A stretch of DNA of 64,000 nucleotides. Origin: Brevibacillus borstelensis. GTDB taxonomy: Bacteria > Bacillota > Bacilli > Brevibacillales > Brevibacillaceae. Positions 18,802 to 28,162 of the stretch are shown piece after piece. The notes under the pieces were generated by a model. That model worked only from the letters and a program-made list of their open reading frames with translations. It made no database searches and had not been told where the DNA came from. The stretch lies in assembly GCF_003710865.1 (NCBI RefSeq), contig NZ_RHHO01000012.1, forward strand, positions 62,001 through 126,000, read 5' to 3'. A program made the translations under genes and the position numbers. Each line of letters starts with the position of its first letter. Position 1 is the stretch's first letter.

Positions 18802-19016
18802 GAGGAGATGAAAGAGGAGAAAAACGCTACAGGTTCGGTGGGACACCTGCTGGGGGTTTGACTGGCCGACTCCATTCCAAAAGTGGAACCGCGTCCAAAA
18901 GCAGCTCTTTCAGGGAGCGTCTCAGAGTTGGACGCTAAAGGCGTGTTCCACTTTTGGAACGAAGTCTTGGTTGGTGTCCCAAAGACCTTCGCGTTTTTCT
19001 CCTCTTTCATCTCTAC
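18802..19016. repeat. Long palindromic intergenic element, family A copy 1
   Basis: About 215 bases with nested inverted arms: GAGATGAAAGAGGAG pairs with CTCCTCTTTCATCTC at the ends, then GGGACACC with GGTGTCCC, then TTCCAAAAGTGGAAC with GTTCCACTTTTGGAA, and GCGTCC with GGACGC in the centre. A second copy in the opposite orientation lies at 62212-62427. The remainder of the 18675-19204 gap holds AT-rich DNA upstream of the MFS gene and the speB terminator. Confidence 0.85.
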
Positions 19017-19103
19017 AGCTGCCTTCGTTTATACGGACTATTTTTCGCAAACTCAAAGAAGAAAGGCTCTGAGCGCTTTTACGTTTTTATAATCAAATTG
19101 ATA

Positions 19104-19137
19104 ATTGAAAACGCCTCCGGCAAAAAACCGAAGGCGT
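19104..19137 (-). terminator. Intrinsic terminator of speE-speB
   Basis: ACGCCT (19111-19116) with CCGG and the matching CCGAAGGCGT (ending 19137) form a GC-rich hairpin; the minus strand continues with TTTTCAATT. Confidence 0.85.
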
Positions 19138-19204
19138 CTCTGGATAACATCATGGATGGACCACATCCATATGTTGTAGCTTTGTTGTGATTCGCAGCAA
19201 AACT

Positions 19205-20077
19205 TTATTTTACGAAGCCCAAAATCAATTCGCGCAGGATTTTGGACGCGACGATTTGGGTCATTTCGCTGTGGTCGTAGACCGGTGCTACTTCGACCAG
19301 GTCGCAGCCGATGACGTTGGCTCCGTTTTTGGACATAAAGTGGATGGTGTCGAGCAGCTCGCGGGACGTAATGCCGCCCGCTTCTGTCGTTCCCGTTCCT
19401 GGCGCATGGGCAGGGTCCAGCACGTCGATGTCGATGGTCAGGTAGATCGGGCGGTTGCCGATGGTCGGCAGCACTTGCTTCACCGGTTCCAGGACATCGT
19501 ATTTGTACAGGTGCATGTTTTCCTTGGCCCATTCGAATTCTTCCTTCATGCCGCTGCGGATGCCGAAGGAGTAGACGTTTTTCCCGCCGATGAGATCGCA
19601 CGCCTTTTTGATCGGCGTAGAGTGGGAATACGGATAGCCCTCGTAGTGATCACGCAGGTCGGTATGGGCATCGAAGTGGAAAATGACCAGATCGGACTTG
19701 TACTTTTCGTAAACGGCTTGGAACACTGGCCAGGAGACCAGATGCTCGCCGCCGAGCCCGATCGGCATTTTGCCGTCTGCCAGCACTTTGCGGACAAACT
19801 CGCGAATCGCGTCGAGGCTTCCCTCGACATTGCCGAATGGCAGCGGAATATCGCCCGCATCAAAGTATTTTACGTCTTCCAGCAGCCTGTCCAGGTACGG
19901 GCTGTACTCTTCAAGGCCGATGGAGACCTCGCGAATGCGGCCTGGGCCAAAACGGGAGCCCGGACGGAAGCTCACTGTCCAGTCCATCGGCATGCCGTAG
20001 ATGACTGCCTGGCTTTCCTCGTAGTTGGCGTGGCTGCGGATAAACACGTTGCCCGAGTATGCTTCGTCAAAACGCAT
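19205..20077 (-). CDS. speB: Agmatinase
   Basis: Arginase-fold Mn2+ enzyme of 290 residues that hydrolyses agmatine to putrescine and urea. Metal-ligand motifs are all present: GGEH (about 112-115), FHFDAHTDLRDHYEG (about 134-148) and TIDIDVLDPAHAPGTGTTEAGG (about 214-235). Start ATG at 20077 lies after GGACGGAGGGC. It follows speE by 18 bases, so putrescine formed here feeds the spermidine synthase in the same operon. Gene order equals ywhF-ywhG of B. subtilis. Confidence 0.96.
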   Translation of the reverse strand: MRFDEAYSGNVFIRSHANYEESQAVIYGMPMDWTVSFRPGSRFGPGRIREVSIGLEEYSPYLDRLLEDVKYFDAGDIPLPFGNVEGSLDAIREFVRKVLADGKMPIGLGGEHLVSWPVFQAVYEKYKSDLVIFHFDAHTDLRDHYEGYPYSHSTPIKKACDLIGGKNVYSFGIRSGMKEEFEWAKENMHLYKYDVLEPVKQVLPTIGNRPIYLTIDIDVLDPAHAPGTGTTEAGGITSRELLDTIHFMSKNGANVIGCDLVEVAPVYDHSEMTQIVASKILRELILGFVK

Positions 20078-20095
20078 GAATTCAGCCCTCCGTCC

Positions 20096-20935
20096 TTAGT
20101 CGCGAGTCAGCTCAGCCACGAAGTTAGGCAGCTTGAAAACAGCGTGGTGAATCTCCGCATTGTAGTATTTGGTGCCCAGATCCTTGATCTTGCTTGCGTC
20201 CACTTCCAGCGGATCATGCTGTTTGGAGCCGATCGTAAAGCTCCACAGACCGGATGGATAGGTCGGGATGCTGCACGTATACAGACGGGTCACAGGGAAA
20301 ATGGAGCTGATATCTTTAAATACGCGCTTGATCAGGTCACGGTTGAACCATGGGGATTCTGTCTGAGCCACCATGATGCCGTCCGGTTTCAACGCGTCGT
20401 AAATGCCTTGATAAAAGCCTTTTTCAAACAAGCCTACTGCAGGGCCAACCGGTTCGGTCGAGTCGACCATGATGACGTCATATTCACCCTTGTGGTCGTG
20501 GATGTGCTTGATGCCGTCAATCACTTGCACGTCGACGCGCGGATTTCCGCTCAGTTCGCTTGCGATCTGCGGGAAGTACTTTTTGCTTGATTCAATAACA
20601 CCGCCGTCGATTTCAGCCAACACGGCTTTTTCCACGGAAGGATGCTTGACGATTTCACGGATAGCTCCGCCGTCTCCTCCGCCTACGACCAGAACCTTCT
20701 TCGGGTTCGGGTGAGTATTGAGGGCCACGTGAGAGATCATCTCATGATAGACGAACTCATCCACGTCAGTAGTCATGACCATGCCGTCGAGCACCAGCAT
20801 ACGTCCGAATTGCTTGGTGTTAATAATGTCCAGCTGTTGAAAATCCGTTTTTTCGCTGTATAAGGTCTCGGTAATTTTTGTTGTAATACCGTGATTTTCC
20901 GTTTGTTTTTCGGTGTACCACAGTTCCATGTTCAT
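20096..20935 (-). CDS. speE: Spermidine synthase
   Basis: Aminopropyltransferase of 279 residues that makes spermidine from putrescine and decarboxylated SAM. It begins [18 protein letters not shown], matching the Bacillus enzyme. The signature [30 protein letters not shown] (about 81-110) and [18 protein letters not shown] (about 153-170) carry substrate ligands. Start ATG at 20935 lies about 10 bases after AAAGGAGG; the frame is open for 59 more codons upstream without homology. First gene of speE-speB. Confidence 0.96.
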   Translation of the reverse strand: MNMELWYTEKQTENHGITTKITETLYSEKTDFQQLDIINTKQFGRMLVLDGMVMTTDVDEFVYHEMISHVALNTHPNPKKVLVVGGGDGGAIREIVKHPSVEKAVLAEIDGGVIESSKKYFPQIASELSGNPRVDVQVIDGIKHIHDHKGEYDVIMVDSTEPVGPAVGLFEKGFYQGIYDALKPDGIMVAQTESPWFNRDLIKRVFKDISSIFPVTRLYTCSIPTYPSGLWSFTIGSKQHDPLEVDASKIKDLGTKYYNAEIHHAVFKLPNFVAELTRD

Positions 20936-21232
20936 GATTATGTACCCTCCTTTTAATAACCGCATTGGTTGAAAAAAGCGACCAAAGCCGGGCCAGAGGC
21001 CGTTCTTGCCGTAATGGTCTACGACAGAAGCGAATGTTTCATAATTCGTATCTGCCAAGAAAATTATAGTAGCTGGCCCCCAAAATGCAAGATTTTTTTC
21101 AAAAACAATCATCCCCGGCAGGAAGCCAAGTTTATCCAGGTCCGTTTTTTCCCATACTAGATAGGAAAAACGATTCGTTTGTTTAGTATGCCCCGAAGAG
21201 CAAAATATTTTGGGAGGAAAGGACGAGATGTC

Positions 21233-23284
21233 ATGGAAGTGATGCGGGAAGCTCCGCTGATCCGATACCTTCGCTTGGCAAAGAAATTCGTAAAATTTCT
21301 CATACTCAGCCTATTGTGCTGTTCGTTTGCTGCCCTGATGCTCATTCTGTACCTCCGCTCGCAGCCGCTGCCTGAGGTGTTCATCAATCAGACCACCACG
21401 ATTTATGCGGAAAACGGCGAAGTCCTCGATACGCTGCATCGCGGGCAGAACCGGATCGTCGTACCGCTCAAGGAGATGGCGCCCTCGCTCGTCCAAGCGA
21501 CAGTAGCCATCGAGGACCGCTCTTTTCACGATCATTACGGAATCGACTGGAAACGGTTGGCGCGCGCTGCCTATGTGGATGTCATCCATATGGAAAAGGT
21601 GCAGGGAGCAAGCACCATTACCCAGCAGCTGGCGCGAAATCTGTACCTGACGCTGGACAAGACCTGGGAGCGAAAAATCAAGGAAGCGCTCCTCGCCATC
21701 CAGCTTGAGCTCAATTACAGCAAGGACGAGATTCTGGAAATGTACATGAACCAGATTTACTACGGCCATTCGGCTTACGGCGCCCAGGCGGCAGCCCAGA
21801 CGTATTTTGGCAAAAACGCCAAGGACCTGACATTGGCCGAAAGCTCCATGCTGGCCGGAATTCCGAAAGGTCCATCCTACTACTCCCCTTATGTAGATTT
21901 TGAAAAGGCCAAATCCCGCCAAAAGTTGATTCTGCAAGCGATGCAGCGCTCTGGATACATTACGGCGGAGCAGGCAGAGAAAGCCTTTGCCGAACCGATC
22001 AAGCTGAAGGACCGGGCTCAGGAAAAAGCGGTTGAACAAGCCCCCTATTTTCTTGACTACCTGGCAAGTCTGGTCAAAAACAGATACGGGATTGATGAGG
22101 AAACCTTTATTCACGGGGGCTTGAAGATTTACACGACACTTGATCCGGCGATGCAAAAGAAAGCCGAGGAAATCATCGCCGCCACCTTGCCCAAGGACAA
22201 CCCGGACTTGCAGGTCGCCCTGGTAGCCATGGACCCCAAAACCGGACACGTCAAAGCGATGGTCGGCGGGAGAGATTATCAAAAAAGCCAGTACAACCGG
22301 GTTCTTGGAAAACGTCAGCCAGGCTCTTCCTTCAAACCGATTCTGTATCTGGCTGCCCTGCAAAACGGGTATACGCCGCTGACGATGATGAAAAGCGAGC
22401 CGACCGTCTTTACGTACGACAAGGTCAAGCAGTATATCCCGCGCAACTTCGGAGAGCGCTACGCTCACGACTTTATCAGCATGAGGGAAGCGATCAAAAC
22501 CTCTGACAATATTTACGCTGTCAAGACGATCGACCATTTGACGCCGCAAAAGGTGGTCGAGCAAGCGAAAAGCCTCGGAATATCCAGTCCGCTTCAAGCG
22601 GTTCCTTCCCTGGCACTGGGCACGTCACTGGTTTCGCCTTTTGAGCTGAATGCAGCATACGCTGCGTTTGCCAACAAGGGCGAGTATGTAAAGCCGATCG
22701 CGATCACGCGCATTGAGGACAGCCAAGGGAACATTCTCGTGGAAGAAAAAACGGAAAGAACCCGGGTCGCTGATCCTGTCGCATCCGCGCTGCTCACCAA
22801 CATGATGCAAAGCGTGTTTGAACGGGGCGGCACCGGTTACCGCGTCGCCAACATACTCAACCGCCCGGTGGCGGGCAAGACCGGCTCGACCGATTATGAC
22901 GCGTGGTTGAGCGGCTTTACCCCTCAGCTCGTCAGCACGGTCTGGGTAGGCTATGACCAAAATCGCAAGGTAGATGACGTAAAGGAAGGCTATCTTTCCA
23001 AAAAGATCTGGGCCGAATTCATGGAAAAAGCACTGCAGGATCAACCGCCTGCCTTGTTTGAAATGCCCGCTGGGGTCGTTTCGGTCTATATTGATTCCAA
23101 ATCGGGGAAACTGGCCACGGAACACTGTCCCGACCCACAGCTTTATTACTTTGCCAAAGGGACGGAGCCGCAGGAGTTCTGTACAGATCACCTTCCGCCA
23201 AACGAATCCCCGACTCCGCTCTCGCCTCCCGATTCGCCTTCCTTCTGGCAGCGAATGGGCAGTTGGTGGAGCCCGTCACAGTGA
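21233..23284 (+). CDS. pbpG: Class A penicillin-binding protein (PbpG/YwhE type)
   Basis: Bifunctional peptidoglycan synthase of about 683 residues. A short cytoplasmic N-terminus and one membrane anchor (about 23-42) are followed by the glycosyltransferase domain (about 60-240) with [27 protein letters not shown] and [12 protein letters not shown]. The transpeptidase domain has SxxK in [12 protein letters not shown] in KTSDNIYA and KTG in [13 protein letters not shown]. The C-terminal tail is Pro/Ser-rich. Start ATG at 21233 ([13 protein letters not shown]) is preferred because AAAGGA lies 9 bases before it. It is divergent from speE, as ywhE is in B. subtilis, and a clear terminator follows. 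Confidence 0.95.
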   Translation: MEVMREAPLIRYLRLAKKFVKFLILSLLCCSFAALMLILYLRSQPLPEVFINQTTTIYAENGEVLDTLHRGQNRIVVPLKEMAPSLVQATVAIEDRSFHDHYGIDWKRLARAAYVDVIHMEKVQGASTITQQLARNLYLTLDKTWERKIKEALLAIQLELNYSKDEILEMYMNQIYYGHSAYGAQAAAQTYFGKNAKDLTLAESSMLAGIPKGPSYYSPYVDFEKAKSRQKLILQAMQRSGYITAEQAEKAFAEPIKLKDRAQEKAVEQAPYFLDYLASLVKNRYGIDEETFIHGGLKIYTTLDPAMQKKAEEIIAATLPKDNPDLQVALVAMDPKTGHVKAMVGGRDYQKSQYNRVLGKRQPGSSFKPILYLAALQNGYTPLTMMKSEPTVFTYDKVKQYIPRNFGERYAHDFISMREAIKTSDNIYAVKTIDHLTPQKVVEQAKSLGISSPLQAVPSLALGTSLVSPFELNAAYAAFANKGEYVKPIAITRIEDSQGNILVEEKTERTRVADPVASALLTNMMQSVFERGGTGYRVANILNRPVAGKTGSTDYDAWLSGFTPQLVSTVWVGYDQNRKVDDVKEGYLSKKIWAEFMEKALQDQPPALFEMPAGVVSVYIDSKSGKLATEHCPDPQLYYFAKGTEPQEFCTDHLPPNESPTPLSPPDSPSFWQRMGSWWSPSQ

Positions 23285-23309
23285 TAGGGGAAGCTGCCGG
23301 TTTTTCAAA

Positions 23310-23359
23310 AAAAAGGGCCACACCTCATGCAGAACATCTGCAAGGGTTTGGCCCTTTTT
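23310..23359. terminator. Bidirectional intrinsic terminator after pbpG
   Basis: AAAAAGGGCCA (23310-23320) pairs with TGGCCCTTTTT (23349-23359), with A and T runs on both sides. It serves pbpG on the plus strand and perhaps the short convergent gene that ends at 23361. Confidence 0.9.
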
Positions 23360-23360
23360 G

Positions 23361-23639
23361 CTACTGTAACGTTGGCCGGGCAGCTTCGCCCTCTCCGGCC
23401 GTCTGTTCGCCGCCACCGACCACGCCATTTCCGTCCGTAAACAGGTGGTCGTTGTAAATGGTGATCATTCCGGCTTTTTCTAATTGATCCAGCACCTCAA
23501 ACAGACTCTCCCGTTTACCGGCTGGCAATCGACCGATAAAGGTATTGATCTGCTGCGGAGAAACATGCGAGCGAAAATGGACGCCGCCATGTCGTACAAA
23601 GTGATCGTGTTCACCTTGTGTTCGGGTATGATCGGTCAA
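23361..23639 (-). CDS. Hypothetical protein
   Basis: Not recognised. The proposed start is TTG at 23639 after AAGGGGGC, giving 92 residues (MTDHTRTQGEHDHFVRHGG...). The middle, VSPQQINTFIGRLPAGKRESLFEVLDQLEKAGMITIYNDHLF, reads like a winged-helix or small helical fold. The C-terminus is Gly/Glu-rich. The frame remains open up to 23738, but that would start inside the terminator of ywhD. It lies between the pbpG terminator and that of ywhD. Confidence 0.5.
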   Translation of the reverse strand: MTDHTRTQGEHDHFVRHGGVHFRSHVSPQQINTFIGRLPAGKRESLFEVLDQLEKAGMITIYNDHLFTDGNGVVGGGEQTAGEGEAARPTLQ

Positions 23640-23736
23640 CCGAAACGCCCCCTTGCTTCGACAATTTGGCCGTGCACAGTTAGTTTGTTTCGTATCCCTC
23701 GGGCGGATGCCCTGAAAATATTGTGTGAGCGCCTTC

Positions 23737-23781
23737 AAAAAAAGACAAACAGGGAAAGAGTGACGGCTCTCTCCCTGTTTG
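23737..23781 (-). terminator. Intrinsic terminator of ywhD
   Basis: CAAACAGGGAAAGAG (23746-23760) pairs with CTCTCTCCCTGTTTG (23767-23781); the minus strand continues TCTTTTTTT. Confidence 0.9.
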
Positions 23782-23887
23782 CTAACCTAGTGTAAATGTA
23801 TACAGCTATGGAATTAAGTTTACCTGACTTCAATATTACTAACAATTGATTTCCTCATTTGTTCACATACCGTTCAAGATTTCCAAC

Positions 23888-24385
23888 TCAGGCCAATCCT
23901 TCCTTTAACTCTGCGGAAGAATTGTTCCACATTTCTTCATTGTGCTCGATCAGCATCTTTTTCAATGCTGCTTTTTCTTTTTCGTTCAATTCAGAGACCA
24001 TGATCCGCCGCTTCATGGAGTAGTCCATCCGATTGACGTGGTCCGCCAAAATCTTGTAGCCACGGCGCGCTTCCCGATCAATTTCCATATAGCATGCCGT
24101 TACGCCTGCATAATACGGACCTGCTTCATTGCGGTCTACCGTTACCCATACGACCCAGTAAGGCTTTCCGTTCGGAACCTCTTCCTTGTTCGTCGTCCAT
24201 TTGATGCCTTTTTCAACGGAGCTTTTGGCATGAAGCGCTCCCATATCAATATAGGCTTCGTCCCCGTCGATAATCACAGACGATACGGCAGACAAGTCAA
24301 GGACGCCCTGACCATAACCGCCATGCACGTCAGTTTTGCCGCTGACGATCGTAAATCCGCCCTTTTTGCTATCAAAAATATCCAT
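23888..24385 (-). CDS. ywhD: YwhD-family protein
   Basis: Protein of 165 residues of unknown function, recognised as YwhD of Bacillus by its sequence and its place after pbpG. Conserved-looking stretches are GGFTIVSGKTDVHGGYGQGVLDLSAVSSVIID (about 9-40), DMGALHAKSSVEKGIKWT and PYWVVWVTVDRNEAGPYYAGVTACYMEIDREARRGYK. Start ATG at 24385 (MDIFDSKKGG) lies 8 bases after AAAGAGGTG; the frame is open further upstream without similarity. It appears to be transcribed alone. Confidence 0.87.
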   Translation of the reverse strand: MDIFDSKKGGFTIVSGKTDVHGGYGQGVLDLSAVSSVIIDGDEAYIDMGALHAKSSVEKGIKWTTNKEEVPNGKPYWVVWVTVDRNEAGPYYAGVTACYMEIDREARRGYKILADHVNRMDYSMKRRIMVSELNEKEKAALKKMLIEHNEEMWNNSSAELKEGLA

Positions 24386-24567
24386 GCGTAACACCTCTTT
24401 GCTCACAGACTCTTGAGGATATTCTACCCCGAAACCACGCTGCACGCAATTTGTCCGCTTGCCCTGCTTTGACGGGCAGCACATTGCCACAGAACATTTA
24501 CGTTCATACATCGGGCTCAGGAGGGGCACATTATGCTTATGCAACTGCATTGAAGGAGAATTACGCG

Positions 24568-24867
24568 ATGACCGAAATGAACAATACGCAATCCCATGAT
24601 CATCCAAGAGAACGCGATATCGAATTGAATAGACAACGCCAGCTGCAGGAGCCTTATCCTGCCGCAGCCAGAGCGGTAGACCAAATCGTTGCGGAAAAAC
24701 GCGCTGAATCCCCACCTGGAGCCGGGCTCTCGAATGCTCCGGAAGAATTGGCGGGAATGGGCGACGGACTGGAAACGGATATCCCCTCCAATTACCAGGC
24801 CAGCTTTGGCCGATTGCCGAAGAGTCAATCCAGTTTCTCTGTAAAAAGAGACCCCGGGAGATTGTAG
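24568..24867 (+). CDS. Small hypothetical acidic protein
   Basis: Ninety-nine residues, start ATG at 24568 (MTEMNNTQSHDHPRERDIELNRQ) 9 bases after GAAGGAG. It is highly charged and Pro/Gly-rich (SPPGAGLSNAPEELAGMGDGLETDIPSNYQASFGRLPKSQ) with no membrane segment, and probably partly disordered. No family recognised. It is divergent from ywhD; repeats and a hairpin follow the stop. Confidence 0.65.
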   Translation: MTEMNNTQSHDHPRERDIELNRQRQLQEPYPAAARAVDQIVAEKRAESPPGAGLSNAPEELAGMGDGLETDIPSNYQASFGRLPKSQSSFSVKRDPGRL

Positions 24868-24914
24868 ATTCAGCTTTGGAAAAGTCTCAAAATGAAACAG
24901 TCAGAAAGCGGAAG

Positions 24915-25012
24915 AGTACGAAAGCAGATTCGTACGAAAGTGGAACAGTACGAAAGTGGAACAGTACGAAAGCAAATCAGTACACGAAATCAATTCAGTA
25001 CGAAAACAGTGG
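24915..25012. repeat. Six imperfect 16-bp tandem repeats
   Basis: Units of the form GTACGAAAGTGGAACA, two of them identical and the others diverged (GTACGAAAGCAAATCA, GTACACGAAATCAATTCA). They lie between the stop of the 99-residue gene and its hairpin terminator. Confidence 0.75.
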
Positions 25013-25049
25013 GCCGCCGTTTTACAGTAGGCGGCCATGCTACTTTTTA
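25010..25049 (+). terminator. Hairpin terminator after the small acidic gene
   Basis: GGCCGCC (25012-25018) pairs with GGCGGCC (25030-25036), followed by ATGCTACTTTTT on the plus strand. The T run starts late, so efficiency is uncertain. Confidence 0.55.
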
Positions 25050-25084
25050 ACAGGATCAATTGATCCCTTCCTGGATAATTCCTT

Positions 25085-25417
25085 TTACCCGCCTGTTTCT
25101 TTTTGGTTTTGGAAGGCTTTGACTGCTTTCTGGATTTGCCAAATAAGCAGTTGTACATTCCACGCGGTGTTGATGGCCAGAACAAGACTAAATTCCCAAT
25201 CCAAAACAATCCACCCTTCCTTTGGACGGGCAAGCTCGTAGAACAAGAATGAAAGAGGCAAAGCTACGAAAATATTGATTAACGCTCTTGTTTTGAAAAT
25301 GATCGTCGAAAAACCGCATATGGTTAATACTAATAACGGAATTCCGGTTGACCAGCCATAAATGATCGGACCTAAGACAAGGATAAAAAAGTAATCCAAA
25401 TTTGCCCTCTCCTCCAT
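25085..25417 (-). CDS. Small membrane protein downstream of the lipase-like gene
   Basis: Up to 110 residues with three or four membrane segments (FFILVLGPIIYGWSTGIPLLVLTICGF, LINIFVALPLSFLFYELA, FSLVLAINTAWNVQLLIWQI). The frame opens with ATG at 25417, but GGAGGAGAGGGCAAAT precedes a TTG at codon 7, so the product may start MDYFFILVLGPII. The stop of the secreted hydrolase gene lies 15 bases upstream, hence co-transcription. The layout hints at a small accessory or immunity-like protein, but no function can be assigned. Confidence 0.7.
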   Translation of the reverse strand: MEERANLDYFFILVLGPIIYGWSTGIPLLVLTICGFSTIIFKTRALINIFVALPLSFLFYELARPKEGWIVLDWEFSLVLAINTAWNVQLLIWQIQKAVKAFQNQKETGG

Positions 25418-25432
25418 TTTTAACGATTACTT

Positions 25433-28093
25433 TTATGTTTCACGCTTTAAAGCGTCTTCCTCATTTTTATCATCTTCTTCGTATTCCGCTTCCTCATTCA
25501 CTTCTTCATCGTCAGAATTTTCATTCCCCTTTGATGAGTATGTGTCTATTAAAAAGGGAGAGACTTCCATGCCATTGCGCAATTGCAAACGGTCTTCGAA
25601 CACCAACGGTTCCAAATCCAACACATGGATGACAACGATATTTCCGTGATACTCTACCTGAAGATTCTCCCAGTGTTCCTTTTTATCTGCTAAGATCGTC
25701 ATTGTTTGTCCCGACTTTGTAAATGTAATCTCAGGAAACTCGCCATCCTCCCGCGAGATAATATAGTACAGATAATCCGGCTTCTGCGGTTTCTTTCTAA
25801 GGCCTGCCTGTATTTTTTCTACGCCTTTCAACAATTGGACAACTTGTTCAATTACCAGCGGGTCCTTGGGCAAAGCTGCATGGGCTGCCACTGCGTAAAA
25901 CTTTTTAGCAATATCGCTTTGACCGTATTCGGCGCTTATATAGGGCACTGTTCCATCTCCTTCTCCACTATCATAAAAGGGCTTTAGAATATTTCTGCTT
26001 GTATTGTATTCGTAGCCAAGCAAAGTTTTTTGTCCGGTTCCAATAATGGAGTATTGCTGGACCCTCAATGTCCTCTTGTCCCATTTATTGTGTAGTGCCT
26101 CGGCCTGACGAACCAATGGGGTATAAGCAATCTTGACACGGCTGTCAGTCACCATGTCTTCATAGGTAAAGCTGTAAATCGGGTCTCTTTTTAAAACGAT
26201 CGCCTTGTCAAAGTAAGTCGGTGATGGCAGCAGCTCGTAGACAGCGGGGGCATATTCTGCAATCACCTTCCCTGTTTCTTCGTGTAAAAAAGGCACTCCG
26301 AAGTTATACCCGAATTGGATGGCCTGATAAGCTCGAGGTGAGCCTAAAAAGGGGGTGCCCATATAAATGATTCGTTTTACCTTCGGCTGATAGGAAGCGT
26401 TTGATAGCAAGGTTTCTCTTGCCAACAGACCACCCATGCTATGGGCAACCAATTGAACCTGGCTTGCGCCTGACGCCTTTAGGGCCTCATCGATTTTTTC
26501 CTTCAGATATTTGGCATTGTCCTTGTTGCTGTAACGCCAATCATAGGGCATCGCAAACATGGTAATGTTTTTTCTGTATCCTTCTGATTCCAGACGTTTA
26601 ACCATGCTGGCGTACTGCTCCGTCTCTTCCTTCACTTTATCAACTGGAAAGTAAGACAAATATTCAATCGCACGAAATCCCCCGTCTTCTTTCTCCGGGT
26701 AAACGGTAAATCCTTTGTTGAGGGACTCTACCTCGACACTGTTTTTCGCCACTGGCTTCAAGGGAAGATACATGCGATGGCGTGGATCGCGAATTCCAAA
26801 AACGATGTTATCCAGTGAAAGCCATGCTTCTAAGGTCAGCCTTTTTTCCTTTGCTTCCAGCCTTGATCCGCCAATCCCCGGAATCAAAATGACGGGGATC
26901 GTATTGCTGGTCACCTTCAAATGGTAGGAGTGATTCTTGAAGCCGGAGGTGCGGCTGGCAGCAACTTTCAGGTAGTATGTGCCGGGGTCTGCGTTAAACA
27001 AAATCTCCTCGTCCTTATTCTTCGGCCTGTCCGAAAACGCGATCTGCTTGTTGTCGCTGTCGAACAGGTACAGGTCCAAATCCATGCCCTCGGGAATATC
27101 CCAAAGCTTCGCTTCAATTGTTGAAGCCAGGTCTAAAGTAAGCTTGTAATAGTCAACATCACTTCGGTCATGGAGATTTGCAATGATTTCGCCATTATCA
27201 AGGGGATGTGCGTCTTTTATCGTGTTATTCGGCTCATACTCGTCCGGCTTGCCTTCCTCGCCAGTGTAAAAATCGCCCCGCAACAAGTAATAGCTCGAAC
27301 GGTCAAACGTTCCATTATTCCCCATTATTTGAACATAGTACAATCGGTTTTTCTCAACTGCAATCTCCTCGACCTTTTGATCGGCCTGCCCTGGTTTGGT
27401 GGATCTCCCAATTTCCCTTTTCTCATCATCGAATACAAACAAGTGATAGTTCGCATTGGATGGCACCTGAGTCAATGAAAATGTTAGCGTCCCGTCTTTG
27501 GCAGGCTTGATCTTCCACGTATCAATATCGTCGCCAGTCGAAATTCTCCCGTGGGCATTTTTCCCCGCAAACATCCAGTCCGCTTTGGCAAACGTATCGT
27601 TCCGTTCCACCTCAAAGGTAGCTGGCACCCTGCGCAACGCGGATTCACTCGGTTTTTTCTTTCCTGCAAATCGGCGTTGGAAATCTTCATCCGCCTCCTC
27701 CAACTCTGCCTGTTCCAGCAGCTCCTCTCCGTCCGCATTTTCCCCGTCTAGGTTCGGCGGCGCTTCAGGCATATCAGCGGTCTCATCTACATCTGTCTCG
27801 TCTCTTACATCTGTCTCGTCTCTTACATCTGTCTCATTGCTTACATCCGTATCTCCCGGTACATCAGGTATTTGGGGCACCTCAGAGCCATCCTGATCCG
27901 GCTCCGATTCAACGCCATCCCCTGCTGTCTCCTGCGGCGGATGGTCCGCCTCGGCTTCTGCGACAGTCCCAGTGTCTTCATTCCAGCCAACGGGTTGACC
28001 CATCCTTTCTTTGGCTATACCGGCTGGAACAATACTGGAAAGCAAAAAGACCACCATGACCAATATGCTCGCGATCCTGATTCGCTTATTCAC
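25433..28093 (-). CDS. Secreted lipase/esterase-like alpha/beta hydrolase with PPC domains
   Basis: Exported protein of 886 residues. A signal peptide (about 1-28, IASILVMVVFLLSSIVPAGIAKE) is followed by an acidic repeat region (DTDVSNETDVRDETDVRDE, about 80-100), two bacterial pre-peptidase-C-like domains (about 155-275 and 283-395, each with DIDTWKI/DVDYYKL type motifs), and an LCAT-like hydrolase domain from about 398 (IPVILIPGIGGSRLEAKE). The nucleophile elbow is VAHSMGGLLARE (about 548-559), with Ala in place of the first Gly; a likely Asp/His pair lies in GDGTVPYISAEYG and AVAAHAALP. The C-terminus is strongly acidic. The start is GTG at 28093. It is third in the surface-protein operon. 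Lipid or ester hydrolysis outside the cell is inferred. Confidence 0.85.
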   Translation of the reverse strand: MNKRIRIASILVMVVFLLSSIVPAGIAKERMGQPVGWNEDTGTVAEAEADHPPQETAGDGVESEPDQDGSEVPQIPDVPGDTDVSNETDVRDETDVRDETDVDETADMPEAPPNLDGENADGEELLEQAELEEADEDFQRRFAGKKKPSESALRRVPATFEVERNDTFAKADWMFAGKNAHGRISTGDDIDTWKIKPAKDGTLTFSLTQVPSNANYHLFVFDDEKREIGRSTKPGQADQKVEEIAVEKNRLYYVQIMGNNGTFDRSSYYLLRGDFYTGEEGKPDEYEPNNTIKDAHPLDNGEIIANLHDRSDVDYYKLTLDLASTIEAKLWDIPEGMDLDLYLFDSDNKQIAFSDRPKNKDEEILFNADPGTYYLKVAASRTSGFKNHSYHLKVTSNTIPVILIPGIGGSRLEAKEKRLTLEAWLSLDNIVFGIRDPRHRMYLPLKPVAKNSVEVESLNKGFTVYPEKEDGGFRAIEYLSYFPVDKVKEETEQYASMVKRLESEGYRKNITMFAMPYDWRYSNKDNAKYLKEKIDEALKASGASQVQLVAHSMGGLLARETLLSNASYQPKVKRIIYMGTPFLGSPRAYQAIQFGYNFGVPFLHEETGKVIAEYAPAVYELLPSPTYFDKAIVLKRDPIYSFTYEDMVTDSRVKIAYTPLVRQAEALHNKWDKRTLRVQQYSIIGTGQKTLLGYEYNTSRNILKPFYDSGEGDGTVPYISAEYGQSDIAKKFYAVAAHAALPKDPLVIEQVVQLLKGVEKIQAGLRKKPQKPDYLYYIISREDGEFPEITFTKSGQTMTILADKKEHWENLQVEYHGNIVVIHVLDLEPLVFEDRLQLRNGMEVSPFLIDTYSSKGNENSDDEEVNEEAEYEEDDKNEEDALKRET

Positions 28094-28162
28094 ATAAAAC
28101 CCCCCTAGCTTGTTCTTCTTCCACCGTAGGAAAAGACAGATAGGGGGTGCAAATATATTTGC

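Noticed and set aside
18886-18897. T-box-like GTGGAACCGCG inside family A copy 1
   Set aside because: The matching copy at 62 kb reads GCAAAACCGCG, and no stem I, specifier loop, tRNA-synthetase or amino-acid gene follows. It is a chance match.
24915-25012. Short direct repeats as a possible CRISPR array
   Set aside because: Units are 16 bases, contiguous and diverged, with no unique spacers or cas genes.
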